Shown here one piece after another: positions 57,698-64,000 of a stretch of DNA of 64,000 nt. Positions within the stretch are counted from its first letter, which is position 1. Each line of letters starts with the position of its first letter. Origin of the DNA: Ancylobacter sp. Lp-2 (GTDB lineage: Bacteria; Pseudomonadota; Alphaproteobacteria; Rhizobiales; Xanthobacteraceae); the NCBI RefSeq assembly GCF_020523795.1, contig NZ_JAJALI010000001.1, positions 868,001-932,000 of the forward strand. The letters are read 5' to 3'. A program made the translations under genes and the position numbers. The notes under the pieces were generated by a model. The model ran no database searches, had not been told where the DNA came from, and saw nothing but the letters and a program-made list of their open reading frames with translations.

Positions 57698-58281
57698 CGA
57701 GGATCATACCCAGATCGCAAGGCGAATGAACCGACTCGCCTTCAGTCTAGTGAGCGCATGGCGCCCGACAGAAATCAAGCGCCTCCCCTCAGGCCACAAC
57801 CTCGCCTCGACGTCGACCGTGTAGCCGGCGGCTGCTCAACCGCCCCAGCAGCCCCCGCCGCTGCACGGCCTCGGCGAGATGGAAGTAGCGAGCTGCAACT
57901 GAGAATAATTCGCTGACTACGAAGTAATGTAATGAATCAAAGCGCAGAGGTCGACGTCTCGCCCCCTGCGCTCACGATTATTCCAGATATTTTGGCTTCA
58001 CATTACGGACCAGGGCGGGGTCCACCACCGCCTGGCTTGCCGCCACCGCTCGTTCCACCACCATTACCGCCGGGGAAGGTAGGCGTACCCATTCCACTTC
58101 TCCTTAAGTTGCTGCCGGTCATTCGGCGATACACATTCCGCATCGGAAATGTGTCCGAATTTGAACTAAAATTGTTCGTAAATAAGATATTAAATTACCG
58201 CTTGCCGGTATCCCTCTGCGCCTTCTCGACGCCGGTCCTCAGCCACGACCAACTCCCGGCATCTGAAGGGGAGACGGCTCG
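57698..58281. other. AT-richer intergenic stretch with a possible proline-rich gene
   Basis: Most of this 584-bp stretch has no supported gene. A frame of 117 codons (57932-58285, plus strand) reads a Pro-rich protein (PPPPGLPPPLVPPPLPPGK, then RYTFRIGNVSEFELKLF) without ribosome site; it might be real but is not called. At 58129-58152 ACACATTCCG and CGGAAATGTGT form an imperfect inverted repeat, and the stretch after it is AT-rich, as in promoter regions. Confidence 0.4.
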
Positions 58282-58491
58282 ATGAAGTCACTCATCACTC
58301 TCGCCGTTCTGATTGCCTTTGCCGGCCCTGCCCTCGCCGACAGTTGCGTCGCCACCGCCGATTCCAGGAAGCTTGCGGGTGCAGCCCGCTCCAGCTTCCT
58401 CGGCAAGTGCGTCAAGGACAGCGTCGGGGCGCCTCCCGGCCGAGCAGGCATCATTCCCCCTTGGCGGCCTGAACGGTCTCATCTGCGTTGA
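58282..58491 (+). CDS. Secreted PsiF-repeat-like peptide
   Basis: A 69-residue protein with a signal peptide (1-19, GPALADS) and one copy of a PsiF-like repeat, C-x17-C (SCVATADSRKLAGAARSSFLGKCVKD), normally present once or twice in PsiF proteins. The remaining C-terminus is Pro/Arg-rich. Probably truncated or of minimal size. Its 3' end overlaps the convergent DUF1488 gene by 41 bases. Confidence 0.65.
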   Translation: MKSLITLAVLIAFAGPALADSCVATADSRKLAGAARSSFLGKCVKDSVGAPPGRAGIIPPWRPERSHLR

Positions 58492-58732
58492 CGGTCACTA
58501 TGCCATTCGCATTGACCGCCTTGCGACGTGCGGCAACCTCGATAGCCGAGCGGTGTTTCTCGAACCGCTCAAGGCGCTCCGCGCGGTCCGCTGCCTTGCC
58601 GCCCTCCAGCCGATCCAGCGCCTCCCAAGTGACCAAGCAAGGCACCACATCGGTGTCGCCGCGGAAGAAGAACCGGATCTTCTGAACGTCTTCCAGATCT
58701 TCGGCGGGTTTGGCAGAATGGTCTAGGATCAT
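58451..58732 (-). CDS. DUF1488-like protein
   Basis: A 93-residue protein with [24 protein letters not shown] and a helical end ([16 protein letters not shown]), the layout of DUF1488 proteins, function unknown. Perfect AGGAGG ribosome site seven bases before the ATG. Common in Rhizobiales, also on mobile elements. Confidence 0.75.
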   Translation of the reverse strand: MILDHSAKPAEDLEDVQKIRFFFRGDTDVVPCLVTWEALDRLEGGKAADRAERLERFEKHRSAIEVAARRKAVNANGIVTVNADETVQAAKGE

Positions 58733-58789
58733 GGGAACCTCCTATTGCTAGGGAGGCAACCCATCAGCGCGCCGGAAGTTCAGATCCGC

Positions 58790-59539
58790 ATGTGCAACCT
58801 CTACAGCCATAAATCCAACCTCGCTGCCATCACCGACCTCGTCGGGACGCTCCGCAATGGCGTCGGCAATCTGGCGCCCCAGCCGGGCATCTATCCCGAC
58901 TACCCGGCGCCAGTGGTGCGGAATGGCGAGGATGGCGAGCGCGAGATCGTCATGGCTCGCTGGGGGATGCCGACATCACAGGTCGTGCAGCTTGAAGCCG
59001 CCAAGAAGCGCGCGGCGAAGCTCGAGGCGAAGGGGCAGACGGTCGACTTCAAGGATCTGCTGCGGATGGAGCCCGACAAGGGCGTGACAAACATCCGAAA
59101 CACCAGCAGCCGGCATTGGCAGCGCTGGCTCGGCACCGAGCATCGGTGCCTGGTGCCGTTCACCAGCTTCAGCGAGCCCCCGGCGGGCGCCAAGGGGCCG
59201 GACACATGGGAATGGTTTGCTCTGACGCCTAGCGAGCCGCTGGCCTTCTTCGCCGGACTGTGGACCACATGGACGGGCGTGCGGAAGATCAAGGAGGGCG
59301 AGGTTACGGCCGACCTCTACGGCTTCCTGACGACGGAGCCGAATGCGGTCGTCGGGTCGGTTCACACCAAGGCGATGCCGGTGATCCTGACAAAGGCCGA
59401 GGAGCGCGACGTCTGGCTGCGCGCCCCATGGGACGAAGCGGCGGCGCTTCAGCGCCCCCTGCTGGACGATCAGATCGTGATCGTGGAGCGGCCGGCGACC
59501 GATGACATGGCGACGCCGACGCAACCCGCGCTATTCTGA
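58790..59539 (+). CDS. SRAP-family protein (YedK/HMCES)
   Basis: A 249-residue SOS-response-associated protein. Catalytic Cys2 is exposed after Met removal (MCNLYSHKS), followed by the core [28 protein letters not shown] and the active-site HTKAMPVIL. YedK cross-links covalently to abasic sites in single-stranded DNA. A version inside a prophage may protect replicating phage DNA. Start fixed by the catalytic Cys2. Confidence 0.93.
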   Translation: MCNLYSHKSNLAAITDLVGTLRNGVGNLAPQPGIYPDYPAPVVRNGEDGEREIVMARWGMPTSQVVQLEAAKKRAAKLEAKGQTVDFKDLLRMEPDKGVTNIRNTSSRHWQRWLGTEHRCLVPFTSFSEPPAGAKGPDTWEWFALTPSEPLAFFAGLWTTWTGVRKIKEGEVTADLYGFLTTEPNAVVGSVHTKAMPVILTKAEERDVWLRAPWDEAAALQRPLLDDQIVIVERPATDDMATPTQPALF

Positions 59540-59779
59540 TCAGGATTCCATCCCACCGAAGCCCGGCGGGCGTTCATAGGGCGCCGCGTCGATGGCGGCG
59601 GCCAGCTGCATATCCATCAGGATCAGCGAGTAGTTGAGGATGTCGCAGCCCAGATACGCGGTCGTGCCAATCGGGAGCCGCGCGGCCCACTGACGTACAT
59701 GGCGTTGGAACTCCCGCACCTCGCGTTGCATTTCCTTGGCTTCGTGCGCGTGGAGCGCTCGCTGGGTTCGTTTGCTCAC
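59540..59779 (-). CDS. Small hypothetical protein
   Basis: A 79-residue protein starting at a GTG (VSKRTQRALHAHEAKEM) with GGGAGCGGG ahead. Helical N-terminus and a hydrophobic middle (YLGCDILNYSLILMDMQLAAAI). No recognised family. GTGA overlap with the preceding gene. Confidence 0.65.
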   Translation of the reverse strand: MSKRTQRALHAHEAKEMQREVREFQRHVRQWAARLPIGTTAYLGCDILNYSLILMDMQLAAAIDAAPYERPPGFGGMES

Positions 59780-60003
59780 GATCCCGCTCCCTCTTTCAGG
59801 TGCCGCGATGGCCGGCCCCGGACATAGCCCCACGAGGCCTCCTGTCGCGCCGCTTCCAATGCGGCCTCCATAAACTGCCCGGCTATCAGAAGAGCCCGAA
59901 CAGCCTCACGTGCATCGCCGCCGCAGGCGGCTATCGCTTCGTCCACATCGGTGTCGGTGACGACAATAGGCTGCTGTTCGGCGGGCGATTGCTCGCTCGG
60001 CAT
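59776..60003 (-). CDS. Small conserved hypothetical protein
   Basis: A 75-residue protein. The block AACGGDAREAVRALLIAGQF with ASWGYVRGRPSR is a recurring pattern in small alphaproteobacterial proteins. ATG at 60001-60003 with GGAG nine bases ahead; an ATG at 60015 is alternative. Coupled with the next gene through GTGA. Confidence 0.7.
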   Translation of the reverse strand: MPSEQSPAEQQPIVVTDTDVDEAIAACGGDAREAVRALLIAGQFMEAALEAARQEASWGYVRGRPSRHLKEGAGS

Positions 60004-60119
60004 CGTCTGCTCCATCGGTTGATGGCCAGATTGATTCCACGAGAACGAAAATAGAACAAGCCCGATCCAGGTAGGGGTGTTAGAACTCCTCTCTGTGCTC
60101 AATCGGAGGAGCGACGCAG

Positions 60120-60359
60120 ATGGCGAGCGTGACCTATTACGTGGTGCTGCCGTTCGTGCGGAATGAGGAAGGCGAGCTTGTCGCCGAGGAAGCGATCGAA
60201 GTACAAAGCGCCACATCGGCAGCGTCGAAGGCGCTAGTTCTCTCTGCCCGCAAGGCCGGCGCGGTGGCGTTTTCTCGCACCGGGGATCCGAGCCAAGGCG
60301 AGTTCGAGCCGGCCGTCGTGATCGCTCGCTACGGCGAGACGCCAGACGATTTGGAGTGA
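60120..60359 (+). CDS. Small hypothetical protein
   Basis: A 79-residue soluble protein (TYYVVLPFVRNEEGELVAEE, AFSRTGDPSQGEFEP). GGAGGA precedes the ATG. Similar short proteins are frequent in Rhizobiales prophages; not assigned. Confidence 0.7.
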   Translation: MASVTYYVVLPFVRNEEGELVAEEAIEVQSATSAASKALVLSARKAGAVAFSRTGDPSQGEFEPAVVIARYGETPDDLE

Positions 60360-60364
60360 CGAGC

Positions 60365-60805
60365 ATGGCCACGTTGGTGAGCATCCGACCGGTCACGTCG
60401 GGCGACGCCCCTGCGATATCCGTCTTGATGCGGGGGATGGGATTCGATCATTCGATCGCTGAAATTGAACGGCGTCTCGCCTTGGCACCCAGCAGGATGA
60501 CCGACCCAGCCTTTATCGCGGACGATGGCGACCAAAAGCCCGTGGGCTTGCTCGCCCTTCATATCGCACCTCTCTTGTTCTATCCGGCGCCGCTGGCGAG
60601 GATCACAACAATCGTTGTGGCTGAAACTTCGAGGCGAGAGGGGATAGGCAGCGCCTTAGTCCGGTTCGCAGAAGACCTCGCGATGCGCGCGGGATGCGAT
60701 ACCCTTGAGCTTACCAGCGGCCTGTATCGAGAGGGCGCCCACGCGTTCTATGAAGCGCGAGGCTTTCAGCGGGCGGGTCTTCGGATGTCCCGTCCGCTGG
60801 TGTAA
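60365..60805 (+). CDS. GNAT-family N-acetyltransferase
   Basis: A 146-residue GNAT protein with the acetyl-CoA motif RREGIGSALVRF and the C-terminal YREGAHAFYEARGFQRAGLR. Substrate unknown. Its start is six bases past the previous stop; GTG at 60356 is an alternative start overlapping that stop. Confidence 0.85.
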   Translation: MATLVSIRPVTSGDAPAISVLMRGMGFDHSIAEIERRLALAPSRMTDPAFIADDGDQKPVGLLALHIAPLLFYPAPLARITTIVVAETSRREGIGSALVRFAEDLAMRAGCDTLELTSGLYREGAHAFYEARGFQRAGLRMSRPLV

Positions 60806-60825
60806 CCGCCGAACGACTGGAGTGA

Positions 60826-61059
60826 TCAGACACCCTCCAGCGTGTGCTGGAAGCCGGCCGGCCGCCAGTCCGGCGGATCGCTTTCCGCCTGATCACACAC
60901 GGCAAGGATGGCGCGCGCCAGCCGGCGCAGCTCGGCCGGATCGCCATGGACGGTGTTGTGGCCACGGTCGACGATGACGATGCCGGTCGGTAGATCGAGC
61001 ACGACCAAGTCGGCACCAGGCACGTCCAGCGCCCGGCCCCCTGGTGGCAGGCGCCGCAT
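60826..61059 (-). CDS. Small hypothetical protein
   Basis: A 77-residue acidic protein (ADLVVLDLPTGIVIVDRGH). It lies convergent to the GNAT gene and six bases after the next gene. Not recognised. Confidence 0.55.
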   Translation of the reverse strand: MRRLPPGGRALDVPGADLVVLDLPTGIVIVDRGHNTVHGDPAELRRLARAILAVCDQAESDPPDWRPAGFQHTLEGV

Positions 61060-61065
61060 GTGAGC

Positions 61066-61365
61066 CTACCGCGGCAGGGCACGCAGCAGCGGTGCGAGCC
61101 AATCCCACGCATAGGTCGCAACAAGACTCAGCGCGCCGCCGGTGAACATTGCTGCCCGCCAACCGCCGGACAGCGCGAGCCATCCGCCTTTTGCCTGCGT
61201 CAGAAGCTGTTTGATTTCGGCGACGTCATTCTTCACGGACTTGATTTCGTCACGCACTTCCCGGAATTCATTCCGCACCTCAACGCGAGATTCCTCATGC
61301 TGTCGGGTGAGGTGCCGCACTTCAGATTCCACGACAGCCAGTCTTTCGAGCTCGGTAAAGGTCAT
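61066..61365 (-). CDS. Holin-associated coiled-coil membrane protein (XhlA-like)
   Basis: A 99-residue protein: long helix/coiled coil (5-58, VRNEFREVRDEIKSVKNDVAEIKQLL), then one transmembrane helix (about 72-90). This layout is like XhlA or small phage lysis accessories. Coupled to the holin-like gene by ATGA. Confidence 0.65.
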   Translation of the reverse strand: MTFTELERLAVVESEVRHLTRQHEESRVEVRNEFREVRDEIKSVKNDVAEIKQLLTQAKGGWLALSGGWRAAMFTGGALSLVATYAWDWLAPLLRALPR

Positions 61366-61745
61366 CGGCGCACCGCCTTAACGGCCAGTGCGCCGGCATC
61401 GCCCAGAATGATCGCGGGAATGAGGATCATCGCCATGCCGTTGATGTGCTCCGGCACATCCACCACAACGAGGTGCAGCCCGAACCACGGGTTGATGATT
61501 TGCACTAGGTAGATCGCCGACCACCAAAGCCCGTACGGGATGACGATCAGCAGCCTACCCAGCCGAACGGCCGACCATCGATCGCCCGCCTCGGCTAGCG
61601 CGATGTCCCGCGCCGCCTCGAGCTTGGCTATGGTCTGTTCGGCTTCCAGCTTGGCGGCATCGTTCGCTGCGGTCAGCTTGGCCTGATAGGCGTCAGTCAG
61701 CGCCGACGTGATCTTGGTGAGCGTGCCGCCGGTGAGCCACCGCAT
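61362..61745 (-). CDS. Phage holin-like protein
   Basis: A 127-residue protein: an N-terminal helix with Lys/Glu/Ala heptads (14-50), then two hydrophobic segments (about 68-85 and 100-120). The pattern WLTGGTLTKITSALTDAYQAK and a hydrophobic end fits the holin group seen in alphaproteobacterial prophages and gene-transfer agents. It overlaps the primase gene by 53 bases. Confidence 0.7.
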   Translation of the reverse strand: MRWLTGGTLTKITSALTDAYQAKLTAANDAAKLEAEQTIAKLEAARDIALAEAGDRWSAVRLGRLLIVIPYGLWWSAIYLVQIINPWFGLHLVVVDVPEHINGMAMILIPAIILGDAGALAVKAVRR

Positions 61746-63795
61746 TGGCCCAGTCCTGAATCTCAGCGGTGATCACTGGCTTCTTGGTATCGCACCCCAC
61801 CGCGACGATCAGCGCCAAGCGGGCAGCATTCTCGCCGACGCGGTTGAGAATCGGCCGGTATTGCGGATCCAGGGTCGTCCGCATGGCACGCATCCGGTCG
61901 TCGAACGCCTCGAAAAGGTCCTCGACCCCCGGTGCGAATTCGACCGTGATCGTGGGCCAAGGCTTGGCCTCGGGATTGGCAGACAGCGCGTGCCATGGCC
62001 CTGCCCCGAGATGACCTGCACTGCCGCCTAAAAGCGCCGAGACCTTCGCCGACAACTCGGATGGGACGTTGTCTAGCGACCCGGCGGGGCGTCGCACCTT
62101 CACCGGCTCGCCGTCGCCAGCGTCGATCAGCACCAGGCGACCAAGCAGGCCCTCCGAGATATTGCCGGACGAAAGCGCAGCCCAAAATGTACTTGGCGTC
62201 GACACACCGTGGATCGTCAAGCAGGGTTGGATGATCCGCTTAATATTCCCGCTGGCTTTCTCGGCGCCGCCCCAGCTTCCGGAAGGTGCACCAGTCAACT
62301 CCATCAACGCAGTGGCAATTTCCTCGCGATGAGGCGCGACATTCTTGCCCGTGTGAAGTGCCAAAAACTTCCCGAATTCGTCGATTACAGCGATGCAAGA
62401 CGGCGACTTCCGCAGGCGCCCCGCGAGGCCAGGTAGCGAACGTAGTTTGTCGGCGAAGATGTGTTCGCTCACCCGCGTTCCGTCGGGCGTCGAGTCGGCC
62501 AGTGCTTCGGCCGCGCGGATCGTGATGTCCTTGCCGAAACCGGATTCGGCGAGCGCGATCAGGTACAGATTGCTGCGCAAGCCGGTCGGCCCCCTGTACC
62601 GACGTCCGATCAACCCAGCCGTCAGCGCCAACGCCGAGGCGAGCGAGAGGTGGGGAGACGGGAAGCGAGCACAACTGGCGACCCAGCGGGCGAACTCGCC
62701 GACGGCACCAGGCGGATAGCAAAGCTCGAGGGGCAAGCCGGAGGTGCTGGCCGTTGGAATGGGCAGGGCCGCGTCCTCGTCGTCGTCATTGTCTGCGGAC
62801 GGCGGAGGTGGGGCTGTGCCGAAATGTACCGCCGCTGCCGGACGATGCTGCCAGCCAAGGGCGGCAGGATCGATCCCCATCCGGTCGCACAGCCAGAAGG
62901 CCGCATCGCGCGGGGTGGGCGCGCCGCCGTACTCGATCACAAGCTGGGTTGCGGTCGCTGACGTCTCGGTGCCGAAGTCCTGGATACCATCTGGGTGGAT
63001 CGAAACGTCCTCCTCGAACGCGCGTCCCAGATCTTTCGAGGTCACCCTCCAGGCACCGGTGCCGGATTCGCGGCGCGCCGAGGGAAACAGGGTAGGAACC
63101 CACGCCTCGAGGTTGCCGAGCGCGGCGGTGTTAACCTGCTGCCAAAAGGTCCTGCCGACATTCAGGGGCTCGGCCTTCAGCTTCGCCTTCTTCACCGGCT
63201 CGCCAACAGCAGCAAGCACTGCCTCAGCCTCGGCGAGGAAGCCGTCTACGGTCGCGCCGTCGATCATAGGTAGGTCATCCAGCGCCACCTCGAGAGGTGA
63301 CGCCGCCTCCCATTCGTACGGCTTGCCGGTGTCGGGGTGGATGCCGAACGCGACGAATTGCTGGCCCGCTCCGAGTACCTCTACTTGGCAAACGTGCCCG
63401 CCGATCCGATACTTCGCGGTGCTGATCTTCTCCCGCGGAGCGTCGGCGCGGAACAGATAAAGCGCCTTGGGTGCCTTGCCGATCCGGCAGAGCGCGTGGT
63501 TGCCGCCGGGCAGCTCGCGGACCATCGCTCCGAGCCTCGCCGCAGTGTCGACGTCGGGGACGTCGACGTCGATCGCCACGACCGCGCCTGCCAGAATGCC
63601 GGTGTTTGTCGCCTGCGGCGCGTGGCGAATGAGGCCGTCGACCTGGCGATGGTCGGGCTTCAATTTCTGCCAGCGCTTGGTCCCGTGCGGACTCTTTCCT
63701 TCGACCGGAACGGCCGTGTAGCCATTGTCGATCAACGCATGGCGCAGGGAGGCGAGCTCGGGATTGGGGGAGATATTACGCGACGCGACGGTCAT
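61693..63795 (-). CDS. Bifunctional primase-polymerase / helicase
   Basis: A 700-residue replication protein. N-terminal primase-polymerase (AEP) domain: Asp pair in VVAIDVDVPD at 74-81, then GGNHALCRIGK and the region to about 210. A middle linker, then a P-loop ATPase: Walker A at about 416-423 (AESGFGKD, Lys422) and Walker B near 471 (VIDEFGK). The extreme C-terminus (VAHRRHAHQDHVGAD) looks unlike the core and overlaps the holin gene, so it may be shortened. Typical of phage and island replication modules. Start ATG 63793-63795 avoids reading into the next gene. Confidence 0.85.
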   Translation of the reverse strand: MTVASRNISPNPELASLRHALIDNGYTAVPVEGKSPHGTKRWQKLKPDHRQVDGLIRHAPQATNTGILAGAVVAIDVDVPDVDTAARLGAMVRELPGGNHALCRIGKAPKALYLFRADAPREKISTAKYRIGGHVCQVEVLGAGQQFVAFGIHPDTGKPYEWEAASPLEVALDDLPMIDGATVDGFLAEAEAVLAAVGEPVKKAKLKAEPLNVGRTFWQQVNTAALGNLEAWVPTLFPSARRESGTGAWRVTSKDLGRAFEEDVSIHPDGIQDFGTETSATATQLVIEYGGAPTPRDAAFWLCDRMGIDPAALGWQHRPAAAVHFGTAPPPPSADNDDDEDAALPIPTASTSGLPLELCYPPGAVGEFARWVASCARFPSPHLSLASALALTAGLIGRRYRGPTGLRSNLYLIALAESGFGKDITIRAAEALADSTPDGTRVSEHIFADKLRSLPGLAGRLRKSPSCIAVIDEFGKFLALHTGKNVAPHREEIATALMELTGAPSGSWGGAEKASGNIKRIIQPCLTIHGVSTPSTFWAALSSGNISEGLLGRLVLIDAGDGEPVKVRRPAGSLDNVPSELSAKVSALLGGSAGHLGAGPWHALSANPEAKPWPTITVEFAPGVEDLFEAFDDRMRAMRTTLDPQYRPILNRVGENAARLALIVAVGCDTKKPVITAEIQDWANAVAHRRHAHQDHVGAD

Positions 63796-64000
63796 TGGGT
63801 TCACGGCTCCGGAGAAGAGAAACAGCGTCGGCGGCGAGAGCATCGGCAATACGCGTGGGGATGGCCGCACATCTGCGACCAAACGCATTCGGTGCCCAAA
63901 GTCGCAGCGCGCCATCGGGGGTGCGCTTTAAGGTCAAGTCGTAGAGTTTGATTCCGTCCGACGTCTCGACATCGAGACGCGCAAGGTCGGACCCGCCCGG
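63776..64000 (-). CDS. Hypothetical protein, C-terminal end (runs off the right edge)
   Basis: 74 residues are visible (DLARLDVETSDGIKLYDLTL, RTPDGALRLWAPNAFGRRCA, ending NDRRVA). The start lies outside the window. The last 20 bases overlap the primase gene, suggesting one transcript. The pattern with LYDLTLKRT and APNAFG is known from short proteins next to phage primases; function unknown. Confidence 0.7.
   Translation of the reverse strand, partial: PGGSDLARLDVETSDGIKLYDLTLKRTPDGALRLWAPNAFGRRCAAIPTRIADALAADAVSLLRSREPNDRRVA

Larger units (their letters stand above)
50070..64000. mobile_element. Prophage or phage-derived island at tRNA-Leu (left part)
   Basis: From the tRNA-Leu 3' end onward, genes change to small, unknown and phage-like ones with mixed GC content: a tyrosine integrase pointing back to the tRNA, ImmA-type peptidase, HEPN-like and SRAP proteins, holin-type membrane proteins and a primase-polymerase/helicase. 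No second copy of the tRNA 3' end is found in the window, so the right attachment site is outside. Boundary at the tRNA is inferred; the exact attachment core is unknown. Confidence 0.8.

Noticed and set aside
57932-58285. A 117-codon Pro-rich frame
   Set aside because: No ribosome site and unusual composition; kept only as a possibility in the intergenic entry.
50070-64000. Search by eye for a second copy of the tRNA-Leu 3' end (right attachment site)
   Set aside because: No second GGTTCGAGTCC-type segment was found, so the island boundary on the right must be outside the window.

Overview
The window is GC-rich, densely packed alphaproteobacterial chromosome. Family content (rhizobial-type glpDSTPQUVK, NasS/NasT nitrate control, DUF2244, NDUFA9-like protein, DUF4105, GC-rich intergenic palindromes) fits Hyphomicrobiales, probably Xanthobacteraceae-like (Ancylobacter/Starkeya/Xanthobacter); that placement is inference from gene content, not from a marker comparison.

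Layout. 1-5.4 kb: histidine utilisation, hutU(partial)-hutG-hutH-hutI on the minus strand, divergent from hutF, with a perfect HutC-type palindrome between. 5.5-20.1 kb: assimilatory nitrate module: an FAD/NAD reductase fused to a PAS domain, the NasT antiterminator and NasS nitrate sensor, then a leader that carries a two-hairpin ANTAR target, then nrtA-nrtB-nrtC-globin-FAD reductase-nirA-FeS/FNR flavoprotein-nasA as one overlapping operon. NasS would release NasT when nitrate is present, NasT would let RNA polymerase read through the leader, and the operon imports nitrate and reduces it to nitrite and ammonium. 20.2-26.1 kb: glutaminase, a KDPGal-type aldolase, a CBS protein, a DUF4105 protein and a LemA/TPM cluster. 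26.3-35.8 kb: glycerol catabolism and uptake, glpD-S-T-P-Q-U-V, then glpK. 35.8-49.7 kb: mosaic palindromic repeats with a duplicated 3' fragment of an Ada/Ogt gene, nth, pheST with an unusual small gene inside, rplT-rpmI, uppP and an NDUFA9-like protein.

50.0 kb to the end: a tRNA-Leu(CAG) gene is followed by a tyrosine integrase and small, mostly unrecognised genes, ending with holin-like genes and a primase-polymerase/helicase. This is the left end of an integrated prophage or phage-derived island whose right end lies outside the window. It holds ImmA-type peptidase with a membrane partner, a SRAP/YedK protein, a HEPN-like protein, and an unusual number of long, unrelated perfect palindromes, plus a three-tier stem-loop in front of a three-gene operon.

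The observations most worth following are the ANTAR leader with its nitrate operon, the split flavohaemoglobin-like pair (globin and PAS-fused reductase), the complementary motif losses of GlpS and GlpT, the tiered stem-loop at 51378-51451, and the palindrome-rich stretch at 53.9-55.9 kb.
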